From the NCBI RefSeq assembly GCF_025354435.1, contig NZ_JANXMU010000045.1, positions 86,817 to 150,816 on the forward strand: DNA of 64,000 bases, written 5' to 3'. Each line of letters begins with the position of its first letter. The stretch's first letter is position 1. This stretch comes from Rhodoferax sp. GTDB taxonomy: Bacteria > Pseudomonadota > Gammaproteobacteria > Burkholderiales > Burkholderiaceae_C. Positions 43,921 through 52,733 of the stretch are shown here, in pieces. A program made the translations under genes and the position numbers. The notes beneath the pieces are model-generated. The model was not told the DNA's origin. It made no database searches and saw only the letters and a program-made list of their open reading frames with translations.

Positions 43921-45039
43921 TTAGCGATCCATGACGATGTCACTTGTCGGCTTGCTGCAACAAGGCAAAAACCAGCCCTGGTCTATTTCACGCTGGCGAA
44001 TACCACCGGCGTGTTTTATTTCTACCGTACCGGATATTTTTTTGGTTTTGCAGGTGCCGCATGCACCACCGCTGCACGAAGATGGCAGCCGGAAACCAGC
44101 CGCCACAGAGGCTTGCAAAACAGTTTGATCCGATGGGCAAGTAAATGATTTACCCATTTTCTGTAGATCAATTTTGTATATAACTTCGGTATTTTCTTTT
44201 GTTGCCTCTTGATTATCTGGGGCGTGCGCTGCATCGGCCACCAGGGTTTCAAAAGAAAAGCTTTCTTCGCGGTAGCGCGGCATGTCAAACCCGGCGGTGG
44301 TCAGCAGGCTGCGCACGGCCGCCATGAAGGGGGCCGGGCCGCAGGTGTAGACATCGCGCTGCATGAAGTCGGGGGCGATGTGGGCTAAGCGGGCCGAATC
44401 CAGCCGACCCAGGTGCCCGGCGTAGTTGCTGCCGGGCGTGTGCTGTTCGCAGACCAAGGCGATACGAAAGTGCGGCATGTTGCGCGCCATCAGCGTCAAC
44501 TCTTCGGCAAACAGTACGTCGGCAGGGGTGCGGGCGCAGTGCACAAACACAATGTCTGCATCGCTGCCCAGGTCGTGCAGGGCGCGGGCCATGGACATCA
44601 GCGGCGTAACACCGCTGCCGCCCGACAAGAACAAATAGCTTTTGGCGGGCGACTTGAAGCAGCTGAACTCGCCAGACGGCCCCATGGAGCCCAGTTCCAT
44701 GCCGACGCGCACGTTATCGTGCAGCCAGTTGGACACCGTGCCGCCAGGCACGCGTTTGACGGTGATGCTCACTAGGTCGGGCCGGGTGGGCGTGCTGGAC
44801 AGGGTGTAGCAGCGGTTGATTTTTTCGCCACCAATCTCCAACTCCAGGGTGAGGAACTGGCCTGGCAGGTAGCGGAAGTTGCGCGGGCCATTGGCAGCCA
44901 GCACGAAGGTCTTCACATCGTGCGTTTCCTGGCGGATGTGCACGCAGCGCAGGGTTTCGTCCTGGTCAGAGTTCCAGGGTGACGACACCGGGGCCGCGAA
45001 GTCGGGGGCGTAGAAAGGGATGGCGAAATGGGTGGACAT
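43921..45039 (-). CDS. gbcB: Glycine betaine demethylase reductase subunit
   Basis: Ferredoxin reductase that passes NAD(P)H electrons to the Rieske oxygenase GbcA. 372 residues: FAD domain (YLPGQFLTLELEIGGEKINR, RCYTLSSTP), NAD domain (LFLSGGSGVTPLMSMARAL, YTCGPAPFM) and a C-terminal plant-type 2Fe-2S ferredoxin domain (CSGGACGTC, plus a later FLPCCS). About 44110-44220, coding for the linker and ferredoxin start (KENTEVIYKIDLQKMGKSF), is AT-rich compared with the rest of the gene. It follows gbcA by 11 bp and ends before the terminator. Confidence 0.93.
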   Translation of the reverse strand: MSTHFAIPFYAPDFAAPVSSPWNSDQDETLRCVHIRQETHDVKTFVLAANGPRNFRYLPGQFLTLELEIGGEKINRCYTLSSTPTRPDLVSITVKRVPGGTVSNWLHDNVRVGMELGSMGPSGEFSCFKSPAKSYLFLSGGSGVTPLMSMARALHDLGSDADIVFVHCARTPADVLFAEELTLMARNMPHFRIALVCEQHTPGSNYAGHLGRLDSARLAHIAPDFMQRDVYTCGPAPFMAAVRSLLTTAGFDMPRYREESFSFETLVADAAHAPDNQEATKENTEVIYKIDLQKMGKSFTCPSDQTVLQASVAAGFRLPSSCSGGACGTCKTKKISGTVEIKHAGGIRQREIDQGWFLPCCSKPTSDIVMDR

Positions 45040-45050
45040 GGCGGCTCAGT

Positions 45051-46304
45051 TCAACGCGTCAGTACGCTCAGGCGGTTCACGTACCAGTTGCAGAACTTCT
45101 CCACCAGGCCTTCGGTGAACGGCGAGTACGGGCCGGGCTGGTAGGCACCGGTGGAGATGCCGATCTGCGACTCTTCCACCAAGCGGCGGTCCTGGTCGTT
45201 GGTGGCGTTCCATACGGCGGTGAGATTTTCCTTGGTGTAGTCCACACCTTCGACCGCGTCCTTGTGCACGCACCAAGTCGTGCGCACCAGGGTTTTGGTC
45301 GCAGAGATTGGCAGCACGGTGAAGCTGACGATATGGTCGCTCATAAAGTGGTGCCAGGAGTTGGGCTGGGTCCAGAAAGACAGGCCACCGAGCGCCGGAT
45401 CTACGAAGTCCGCTAGCAATTTTTTGGAAGCCACTTCGGCGTTCATGGTTTGCGACTGGCCCGAGCGGTCAATCGGCAGGCGCTGGGTGCGGAAACCGGT
45501 GATGCGGTCGTCCAGCGTGTCGATCTCGGCCGAAGGCAGACCCATGCCTTCCCAGCGCTCGTGGTTGGCGGCCATGATGTCCTGGAAGCGCTGCAGGTCG
45601 GCCTTGTTGTCCTCGTTGGGCTGGTAGCCAAAGCCGTATTCGTACAGAGAAATGGTCAGCTCGGGGTGGTTGCTCATGCAGTGGTAGCACTCGCGGTTGT
45701 TCTCCATCGTCAGCTTCCAATTGCAGTCTTCGACGATGTCGATCTGCGCCGCCACCTTGCACTGGCTGAGCTGGTGCGGGGCGATGTAGGGCGTCATCTC
45801 GGCGACCATCTGCTCAAAGTCTTCGGGCGGGTTTTCGGCCAGGCAGATGAACAGCAGCCCGGCCATGTTGCGGATGTGCACCGGCTTGAGGCCCAGGCCG
45901 CTGGGGTCGAAGTCGTCACCCATGTGCTTGGCGTGGATCAGCTTGCCGGTCAGGTCGTAGGTCCACTGGTGGTAGGGGCAAACGATGTTGCCCACGATGC
46001 CTTTGGGCTCGGCGCACAGGCGCGAGCCGCGGTGGCGGCAGACGTTGTGGAAGGCCTGGATGTTCATGTCGTCGTCGCGCACGATCAGGATCGAATTGGT
46101 GCCGAAATCGACGGTGATGTAGTCACCGGCTTCGGGCACCTGCGGCTCCACCGCAACGAAGATCCAGTGCTTGCCGAAGATGTGCTCCATGTCGGTCTGC
46201 AGGATGGTTTCGCTGAGGTAGAACGGGGCCTCCAGGCTGTAGCCGGGGCGGCGGCGGGCCAGCAATTCGCGGGTCAGCAGGGTTTGCGCAGATAGGGTGG
46301 TCAT
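45051..46304 (-). CDS. gbcA: Glycine betaine demethylase oxygenase subunit
   Basis: Rieske non-haem iron oxygenase that removes one methyl group from glycine betaine, giving dimethylglycine and formaldehyde. ATG 46304 follows a GGAGA RBS. 417 residues: Rieske motif CRHRGSRLC...CPYHQWTYD near 95-125, then the iron-site segment DCNWKLTMENNRECYHCMSN and NHPELT. LARRRPGYSLEAPFYLSE at the start is typical of GbcA and stachydrine demethylases. Stachydrine or carnitine activity cannot be ruled out, but the dgc and sox neighbours favour betaine. Confidence 0.93.
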   Translation of the reverse strand: MTTLSAQTLLTRELLARRRPGYSLEAPFYLSETILQTDMEHIFGKHWIFVAVEPQVPEAGDYITVDFGTNSILIVRDDDMNIQAFHNVCRHRGSRLCAEPKGIVGNIVCPYHQWTYDLTGKLIHAKHMGDDFDPSGLGLKPVHIRNMAGLLFICLAENPPEDFEQMVAEMTPYIAPHQLSQCKVAAQIDIVEDCNWKLTMENNRECYHCMSNHPELTISLYEYGFGYQPNEDNKADLQRFQDIMAANHERWEGMGLPSAEIDTLDDRITGFRTQRLPIDRSGQSQTMNAEVASKKLLADFVDPALGGLSFWTQPNSWHHFMSDHIVSFTVLPISATKTLVRTTWCVHKDAVEGVDYTKENLTAVWNATNDQDRRLVEESQIGISTGAYQPGPYSPFTEGLVEKFCNWYVNRLSVLTR

Positions 46305-46315
46305 GGGGTGTCTCC

Positions 46316-47068
46316 TCAAAAGGTCACAAGAGAATGGGTGCGCAGGTAGTCAAGTACCGCTTGGGCTTTGGTGTCGGCGTTACCGGTCTGGAGCACGATG
46401 CCGCCGGTAGAGGGCGACTCGATTGCGCCCAGCATGCGGGCATGGCCGGATTGCACGGTTTTGGCTTCCAGCAGCTTGCGGCGCTTGCGGGTGGGCACCA
46501 GGGTGCCGGACGGGCTGGCAGAGGCCACGGTGGCAGCTGCGGAGCGAACGATCTTGCCTGCGACCGCGTCGGCCAGCGAATGGCGCAGCGTCAAAGGGGC
46601 CGCCGCACTGATGGCTAGCACCGCCGGTGCCTGTACCTTCAAACGCCGCCGTGCACCCTTGGGCAGAGCCTGGGTGACGATCCAGCCGCTGCCGTCGGCT
46701 TCTACGTGCAGCACGTCGGTCACCACGGGCCGCCCCAGGGCTGCGGCCAGGGCGTAGGGCAAGACCCCCGAGCCCTGGTCGGCTTCGGAGCGCGTACCCG
46801 TCAGCACCAGGGCCACATCGCGCAGGGCGGGCAGCAAAACCTCGACCAGCGGGGCATCGGTGGCGCAGGGCAGCACTTCCACCACGGGCGCGCCCAGAGC
46901 CAAGTAGTCGCGGGCCACGGCATCGGGCATCTGGCCTGCACACAGCAGGCGCACGGACTTCGACAAGCCCAGGGCCAGCGTGGCCGCCGTGGCATCGGCC
47001 TGGCAGCGCGTGAGGCGCTGGCTGGTGGGGTGTCTGCGTGGGGCCACGAGTACCGTGATCTGGCTCAT
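46316..47068 (-). CDS. etfB: Electron transfer flavoprotein, beta subunit-like (dgc-linked)
   Basis: 250-residue ETF beta-type protein that would pair with the product of the gene just upstream. Visible: ALGAPVVEVLPCATDAPLVEVLLPAL, VLTGTRSEADQGSGVLPYALAAALG (nucleotide/AMP site), RPVVTDVLHVEADG and LKVQAPAVLAISAAAP. It is more divergent than housekeeping EtfB, as expected of the set next to dgcAB. It overlaps etfA by 4 nt and lies 11 bp before gbcA. It probably carries electrons from dimethylglycine oxidation to the quinone pool. Confidence 0.85.
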   Translation of the reverse strand: MSQITVLVAPRRHPTSQRLTRCQADATAATLALGLSKSVRLLCAGQMPDAVARDYLALGAPVVEVLPCATDAPLVEVLLPALRDVALVLTGTRSEADQGSGVLPYALAAALGRPVVTDVLHVEADGSGWIVTQALPKGARRRLKVQAPAVLAISAAAPLTLRHSLADAVAGKIVRSAAATVASASPSGTLVPTRKRRKLLEAKTVQSGHARMLGAIESPSTGGIVLQTGNADTKAQAVLDYLRTHSLVTF

Positions 47069-48159
47069 ACACCTTCCTTTTCTTTTTTCACCAAGCCCAG
47101 CAGGGCTTGCATCAAGGCCGCGCTGTCTTCCACCACGGTCAGGTCGGCACGGCGGGCGATCGGGGCCGAGGCATCGAGGTTCACCGCGATCACGTGGCGG
47201 CAGTCCTTGATGCCTTGCAGATGCTGCACTGCGCCGGAGATACCCAGCGCCAAGTAGCCCGAGGCGGAGACTGTTTTGCCGGTGGCACCAATTTGCTGCG
47301 TGCGGGCAAAGCGGCCATCGTCCACCGCCACGCGCGAGGCGCCTACCGCCGCGCCCACTTCCAGCGCCAGCGCGTGGAACAGGGGCAGGTCGGTCACGCC
47401 ATTGCCGGCGGCGAGGATGAAGTCTGCCTCTTCCAGCGCCAGGGTTTGCGGGTCACCGGCCTTCATGCCGAGGTCCTCGATACCGGCATCGGGCACCGTG
47501 GGCAAGGCCGGAGCGGCGGCACGCAGGCCCAGGCCGACAAACGGCAGCTTGGTACTGGCGACACCCTTGGCCAGCAGCAGCACGGGTGCGTGCGGGCGCA
47601 ACCAGTCTTGCTGCACATTGGCGGGCACGCGCAGGCTGTCTGCCGCCAGTTCCACTACGCCGCATTGCAGGCCCAGGCCTGCGGATATTGCGAAACGGCG
47701 GCCTAACTGGCCGTCGGCGGCGCTATCGGTAAATAGCCATTGCGCCGGTGCCAGCGTGGCGTGCAGGCCTTGCAGCCACTGCACGCAGGCGCTGGGTTGG
47801 TAGGTGCTGGCATCAAAGCTGTCCAGCACCAGTAGTTTGTCCACGCCCAGGGCCGCGGCATCGTCACCGCAGGCACCCAGTACCGCCACCACGACTTCGG
47901 TGTCTGCCGTGGCCAGGATGGCGGCGGCGGCGATGGCTTGGCGTGCGCCATCGGTCAGCGCGCCGCGCTCGGCGTGGGTGACGACCAGGGTGCAGCGGGT
48001 GAACGGGCCTTGGCTGCGCACCGGCTTGACGGCAGGGCCGTGGGCGGCGTGGGGAGCCAGGCGTTCGCCCTCGCTGCTGCCCAGGATGATGCGGCGCAGG
48101 CCTGCGGGGGTGATGATGGCGGGGCGGCGCGGATCGATGCGGCGAATCTGGGTACTCAT
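47065..48159 (-). CDS. etfA: Electron transfer flavoprotein, alpha subunit-like (dgc-linked)
   Basis: 364-residue ETF alpha-type subunit with FAD-binding C-terminus. ATG 48159 (MSTQIRRIDPRRPAIITPAG) overlaps the dgcB stop by 4 nt; the longer open frame upstream is a shadow of dgcB. The C-terminal FAD segment reads RFARTQQIGATGKTVSASGY and LALGISGAVQHLQGIKD, ending with VIAVNLDASAPIARRADLTVVED, standard for EtfA. An extended N-terminus of about 50 residues precedes the domain I sheet. Confidence 0.87.
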   Translation of the reverse strand: MSTQIRRIDPRRPAIITPAGLRRIILGSSEGERLAPHAAHGPAVKPVRSQGPFTRCTLVVTHAERGALTDGARQAIAAAAILATADTEVVVAVLGACGDDAAALGVDKLLVLDSFDASTYQPSACVQWLQGLHATLAPAQWLFTDSAADGQLGRRFAISAGLGLQCGVVELAADSLRVPANVQQDWLRPHAPVLLLAKGVASTKLPFVGLGLRAAAPALPTVPDAGIEDLGMKAGDPQTLALEEADFILAAGNGVTDLPLFHALALEVGAAVGASRVAVDDGRFARTQQIGATGKTVSASGYLALGISGAVQHLQGIKDCRHVIAVNLDASAPIARRADLTVVEDSAALMQALLGLVKKEKEGV

Positions 48160-50042
48160 GCGACCTCCAATGCGTGGGCCATCAGCTCGGCAATGTCCAA
48201 TACCTCGGGCCGGGGGCCGACCACGCCTTCGAGCATCGCCGTGCAGTTGGGGCAGGCGACAGCCACTACCCCCGCGCCGGTGCTCTTCGCGTCGGCAATG
48301 CGGATGTCGGGGATGCGGGTGGTGCCGGGGATGTCGGTGAACGGCGCGCCACCACCACCGCCGCAGCAGCGGCCACGTTCTCGGCTGCGTTCCATCTCTA
48401 CCACCTTGATGCCAATCCCCTTGAGGACGGCACGCGGTGCGTCCACCTCGCGGCCATAGCGGCCCAGGTAGCAGGGGTCGTGGTAGGTCACGGCCTCCAG
48501 GCTGCCTGCGCGGGTGGGTTGGAGCGTCTTCTTGGCCAGCAGATCGGCCAGCAACTGGGTGTGGTGCCACACGTCGAAGCTGCCGCCCATGGCGGGGAAT
48601 TCGTTTTTCAGCGAATGGAAGATGTGCGGGTCGGGTGTGACGATGTGCGCGAACCTGCGGGTTTGGAGCGTGGCGATGAGCTGTTTGGACAAGCGTTGGA
48701 AACCCGCCTCGTCGCCCAGCCGCCGTGCCAAATCACCGCAATCTGTCTCTGCTGCGCCCAGGATGGCGATCTTGAGCTCTGCTTTTTGTAGCGTTTTGAT
48801 GAAGGCCCGCAGGGTTCGCTGGTAACGCATATCGAAGCCGCCTTCGCCGACCAGCACCAGCCAGTCGGTTGTATCGCCCTCGTTGAGTACCGGCAGGTTC
48901 AAATCCGCAGCCCAGTGGTGGCGCGCAGTCAGCGGGAAGCCGCCCACGGTATCGGTGTCGCGCAGTTGCGCCAGGGCTTCCATGCCTTTGTTGGGCACCA
49001 CGCCGGTCACTAGGGTGATGTGGCGGCGCATGTCCACGATGGCATCCACGTGCTCGATCAGCATCGGGCACTCTTGTACGCAGGCGCGGCAGGTGGTGCA
49101 GGACCAGAGTGTGTCGGAATTGATCAGGCCGTTGACGATGGGCAGATGCGGCGCACCGGCGTGTTCGCCGACTTTTTGGCCAGGGTAGGGGCTGCCTGCG
49201 TAGTTCGCGTCCGATTTGGCGCTCATGCCAACCACCAGGTCCTGGATCAGCTTCTTGGGGTTTAGCGGCTGACCTGCGGCAAACGCGGGGCAGGCGGCTT
49301 CGCACTTGCCGCACTGCACGCAGGCGTCGAAGGACAGCAGCTTGTTCCAGGCGAAGTCGGCGGGCTTGCCCACGCCCATGTCATCAGAGGTGAGCGTGAG
49401 GGGTTGCAGGGCAGTAGCAAAGCGTTTGTCCGCACTAAAGCGCTCGGGCCGGGGATGCAGGCCCAGGTGCAGCAGACCGGCGACGGCGTGCTTCATGGGG
49501 CCGCCCAGGCCGATACCGAACGCCAGCTCCGCGGCGCCAGCGGCAAACGCCAGACTGATCAAACCCGCCAGCCAGGGAGCCAGCGCAGTGCCCGTCAATG
49601 CGACGGCACCGACAAGCGCCACGGCCACCGCAAACAGCATCAGCGAGTAGGGCAGGCGGCTCCATGGGCCTTTGGACAGGCGGGCCGGGGCATTGCGGCG
49701 GCGCGAGGCCATGGCGATCGTGCCCGCCAGCATCATCAGCCCGGCCAGCAACAAAATGCCGTCTAGCACCGGCCAGTACAGACCCAGGCCGTAGTTCAAC
49801 GCCACCAGGGCCAGCGCCAGAATGGCACCACCCGCCACGCCTACGTGGGCGCGGGCCACAAACGGCTCGCGCGCCACCACATCGTGCAGGTCGACAAAGT
49901 AACGCTTCGGTATTTGTAGCAACCCATGCAGGTCTACTCTGCGTGAGCGGCCTGTTTTCCATATAACTGCCCGGCGGGCCATGCCCCAGGCCAAGCCCAG
50001 AACTGCCAGCCAGAAAATCGTGCTTACGAGGTGCGCGAGCAT
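48156..50042 (-). CDS. dgcB: Dimethylglycine catabolism membrane Fe-S protein DgcB
   Basis: 628-residue membrane protein needed with DgcA to oxidise dimethylglycine to sarcosine in Pseudomonas. The N-terminal ~190 residues contain about five TM segments. Two 4Fe-4S ferredoxin motifs follow: CVQCGKCEAACP near 240 and CTTCRACVQECP near 320. The C-terminal half has two CCG-type cysteine-rich domains of heterodisulfide-reductase type (HDPCYLGRYGREVDAPR, then ERGRCCGGGGG and ACPNCTAML). It probably hands electrons between DgcA, the ETF and the quinone pool. It starts 1 bp after dgcA and overlaps etfA. Confidence 0.92.
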   Translation of the reverse strand: MLAHLVSTIFWLAVLGLAWGMARRAVIWKTGRSRRVDLHGLLQIPKRYFVDLHDVVAREPFVARAHVGVAGGAILALALVALNYGLGLYWPVLDGILLLAGLMMLAGTIAMASRRRNAPARLSKGPWSRLPYSLMLFAVAVALVGAVALTGTALAPWLAGLISLAFAAGAAELAFGIGLGGPMKHAVAGLLHLGLHPRPERFSADKRFATALQPLTLTSDDMGVGKPADFAWNKLLSFDACVQCGKCEAACPAFAAGQPLNPKKLIQDLVVGMSAKSDANYAGSPYPGQKVGEHAGAPHLPIVNGLINSDTLWSCTTCRACVQECPMLIEHVDAIVDMRRHITLVTGVVPNKGMEALAQLRDTDTVGGFPLTARHHWAADLNLPVLNEGDTTDWLVLVGEGGFDMRYQRTLRAFIKTLQKAELKIAILGAAETDCGDLARRLGDEAGFQRLSKQLIATLQTRRFAHIVTPDPHIFHSLKNEFPAMGGSFDVWHHTQLLADLLAKKTLQPTRAGSLEAVTYHDPCYLGRYGREVDAPRAVLKGIGIKVVEMERSRERGRCCGGGGGAPFTDIPGTTRIPDIRIADAKSTGAGVVAVACPNCTAMLEGVVGPRPEVLDIAELMAHALEVA

Positions 50043-50043
50043 C

Positions 50044-52104
50044 TTAAAAGTCCTTGCACAGACGCAGCGAATCGTAGATGGCGGCGTGGATGTTGTGCAT
50101 CGACACGCAGTCGCCCACGCGGTAGAGCAGGAAATTGCCGTTGCCTGTGGTTTGGCTCAAGCCCGGCTGGGGCAGGGCGTCGTACAGAGCTTCGATGTCG
50201 GTCTGGCCCTTGTTCATCGACAGGGGTTTCAGCTGCCAGTACAGGCCGTCATTCGGCAGAATGCCGTTTTCGACGACCACCTGGTCGACGGCGCGCTCTT
50301 CCAACGCCTCGGTGTACTCGTTCTTTAGCACGGCGATCAGCTTGTCGCCTTCCCGGTAGACCTTTTCCAGCCAATGGTTGGGGGTCTGGATCACGCCGTT
50401 GGCGTAGAGCTGGCGGTAGAAGATGGGGAAGGTGGTGCCGCCCACGTCGTCGGCCACTTTCACGTCGGGGGTGACGATCTCCACCAGCTTGCCGCGTGCG
50501 GCGATGAAGTCGGCCACGCCGGTGCCCGCATGGGTGCTGATGCTGTCGTAGACCAGCACGTTCTCACCGGGAGCCACGGCACCCGACAGGATGTCCCAGC
50601 CGCTGACGCACAGGCCTTCGGCGGCACCCCAGGCGGGGGTTTGGCCGGTGTGGGGCACGCCGCCGGTGGCCAGCACCACGATGTCGGGCTTCTCCGCCAG
50701 GATCATCTCCTGGGTAGCGGCCACGCCGAGGCGGCGGTCTACGCCCAGGCGCACGGTTTCCATGTCAAACCAGCGGATGATGCCGGCCATTTGTTCGCGC
50801 TTGGGTGGCTTGGCGGCCAGATTGACCTGCCCACCGACCAGCGTGTTCTTCTCGAACATCACCACGTCGTGGCCACGCTCGCGGGCCACGCGGGCCGCCT
50901 CCAGCCCGGCCGGGCCTGCGCCCACCACCACCACCTTGCGGCGTACGCCCGTGGTCTTTTCGATCACGTGGGGCATGGTTTCTTCGCGGCTGGTGGCGGC
51001 GTTCTGGATGCACAGCACGTCCAGGCCGTTGTACTGGCGGTCGATGCAGTAGTTGGCACCGACGCATTGCTTGATCTGGTCTTCCTTGCCGTCGCGGATC
51101 TTGATGACCATGTGCGGGTCGGCAATCTGTGCGCGGGTCATACCCACCATGTCCACCATGCCGGTGGCCAGGATACGCTCGGCCTGCGATGCGTCGCGGA
51201 TGCTTTGGGCGTGCATGACCGGCACTTTGCTGACGGATTTGATACCGGCGGCCAGGTGCACAAACGGCTCGGGCGGCAGCGCCATCGGCGGCATGCAGTT
51301 GACCAGGGTGTTGTGGGTGTCGGCACCGGAGCCGACCACGCTCAAGAAGTCGATCAGGCCGCTCTCGCTCATGGCCTGGGCGATTTCCTTGGCCATTTCG
51401 TGGCTGATGCCGTCTTCGTGGAATTCATCGCCGCACATGCGCAGGCCTACGCAGAAATCTGCGCCCACTTGTTCGCGCACGGCGTGCAGCACTTCCATGC
51501 CGAAGCGCAGGCGGTTTTCCAGGCTGCCGCCGTATTCGTCGGTGCGGTGGTTCACGCGGGGACTCCAGAACTGATCGATAAGTTGCTGGTGCGCAGCCGA
51601 GATTTCGATGCCGTCCAGGCCGGCGTCCTTGACGCGCTTGGCAGCGCGGCCATAGTCGGCGGCGATGCGGCGGATTTCTTCGATCTCAATCGTTTTGGCA
51701 TTGCCACGGTGCACCGGCTCGCGGATACCGGATGGGCTGACCAGGTGCGGCCAGTCAAAACCGTGCCAGGCATTGCGCCGCCCCATGTGGGTAGCCTGGA
51801 TCATCAGCTTGGCACCGTGCTTGTGCATGGTCTCGGCCAGCGTGGCCAGCGGCTCGATGACCTTGTTGGTGGCCAGATTGATGGAGCTCCACCACGACCA
51901 GGGGCTGTCGCGCGACACCGGGCTGGAGCCGCCGCAGATGGCCAGGCCCACGCCGCCCTTGGCTTTTTCTTCGTAGTAACGGATGTAGCGTTCGGTGGGG
52001 TTGCCACCCTCGGCATACACCTCGGCGTGCGCGGTACTGACGATGCGGTTGCGCAACAGCACCTGGTTCAGGCGGATGGGCTCAAACAAATGCGGATAGC
52101 GCAT
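50044..52104 (-). CDS. dgcA: Dimethylglycine dehydrogenase DgcA (OYE/TMADH-like)
   Basis: 686-residue flavoprotein of the trimethylamine-dehydrogenase type: an N-terminal FMN barrel (IRLNQVLLRNRIVSTAHAE, IEISAAHQQLIDQFWSP), a 4Fe-4S site (CVGANYC, then VLCIQNAA) and a C-terminal FAD/NAD domain (KVVVVGAGPAGLEAARVARE, VVLATGGVPHTG). In Pseudomonas, DgcA demethylates dimethylglycine to sarcosine. Order dgcA-dgcB-etfA-etfB here matches that system. Catalysis on other secondary or tertiary amines is possible, but context supports dimethylglycine. Confidence 0.93.
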   Translation of the reverse strand: MRYPHLFEPIRLNQVLLRNRIVSTAHAEVYAEGGNPTERYIRYYEEKAKGGVGLAICGGSSPVSRDSPWSWWSSINLATNKVIEPLATLAETMHKHGAKLMIQATHMGRRNAWHGFDWPHLVSPSGIREPVHRGNAKTIEIEEIRRIAADYGRAAKRVKDAGLDGIEISAAHQQLIDQFWSPRVNHRTDEYGGSLENRLRFGMEVLHAVREQVGADFCVGLRMCGDEFHEDGISHEMAKEIAQAMSESGLIDFLSVVGSGADTHNTLVNCMPPMALPPEPFVHLAAGIKSVSKVPVMHAQSIRDASQAERILATGMVDMVGMTRAQIADPHMVIKIRDGKEDQIKQCVGANYCIDRQYNGLDVLCIQNAATSREETMPHVIEKTTGVRRKVVVVGAGPAGLEAARVARERGHDVVMFEKNTLVGGQVNLAAKPPKREQMAGIIRWFDMETVRLGVDRRLGVAATQEMILAEKPDIVVLATGGVPHTGQTPAWGAAEGLCVSGWDILSGAVAPGENVLVYDSISTHAGTGVADFIAARGKLVEIVTPDVKVADDVGGTTFPIFYRQLYANGVIQTPNHWLEKVYREGDKLIAVLKNEYTEALEERAVDQVVVENGILPNDGLYWQLKPLSMNKGQTDIEALYDALPQPGLSQTTGNGNFLLYRVGDCVSMHNIHAAIYDSLRLCKDF

Positions 52105-52125
52105 GGCGGTGCTCTGGAAAAAAAT

Positions 52126-52659
52126 TTAAAGGGGGCTGACGGTGAACACGCAGTGGGCGTGGCCCTCGGCGGCACATTGGGTCTCGGTGCTGGTGGTGCG
52201 TACCGCGGAGCCGCTGGTTTCCAGCACCCAGTCCATGGCACCCGAGAACCAGCCTGCGAACAGGTAGCAGACCTTGCTGCGGTCTACTGGTACACCGGCA
52301 ATGCCCTGCGCCAGCACAAACACCGAATGGTCCAGTTGGATCTGCGCGTGGCCAGTGGTGGCATCGGCGCTGATGAACTTGAACAGACCCCAGCCGCGCT
52401 GCGACAGGCGTTTGAGGTAATGCTCGTACACCGCCATGCCGGTCAGGCCGTGGGTGGCAGACTCTTGCTGGCACCAGAAGTAGGCGGAGCGGTAACCGGC
52501 CTTGTACAGCGCCGGGGCATAGACCTCGCGGCCCACCACGGCTTCGGTTTCCACGTGGTTGTTGACGAAAAAGTGCCGGGGCACGTAGATCATCGGCAGT
52601 TTGTCGGTGGTCCACACGCCGGTGGTTTCGTTGACTTCGATGGGGAGTTGGGGTTGCAT
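52126..52659 (-). CDS. DUF5943-like protein of the betaine-catabolism cluster
   Basis: 177-residue soluble protein of unknown function. I recognise it as the small protein found next to dgcA in pseudomonads; the C-terminal half resembles V4R/4-vinyl-reductase folds. Visible: YVPRHFFVNNHVETEAVVGRE, YKAGYRSAYFWCQQESATHG, LDHSVFVLAQGI and a C-terminal block (VCYLFAGWFSGAMDWVLE, then CAAEGHAHCVF) with two Cys and a His that could bind metal or ligand. Placed 21 bp before dgcA. A sensor or chaperone role is possible but not shown. Confidence 0.8.
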   Translation of the reverse strand: MQPQLPIEVNETTGVWTTDKLPMIYVPRHFFVNNHVETEAVVGREVYAPALYKAGYRSAYFWCQQESATHGLTGMAVYEHYLKRLSQRGWGLFKFISADATTGHAQIQLDHSVFVLAQGIAGVPVDRSKVCYLFAGWFSGAMDWVLETSGSAVRTTSTETQCAAEGHAHCVFTVSPL

Positions 52660-52733
52660 GAGAGTTCCTGGGTGAGCTTGGGCGGCTATGCCTGGGTGGG
52701 GCCTGCGCCGCCGGGCACAAGCCTATGTTGTGT

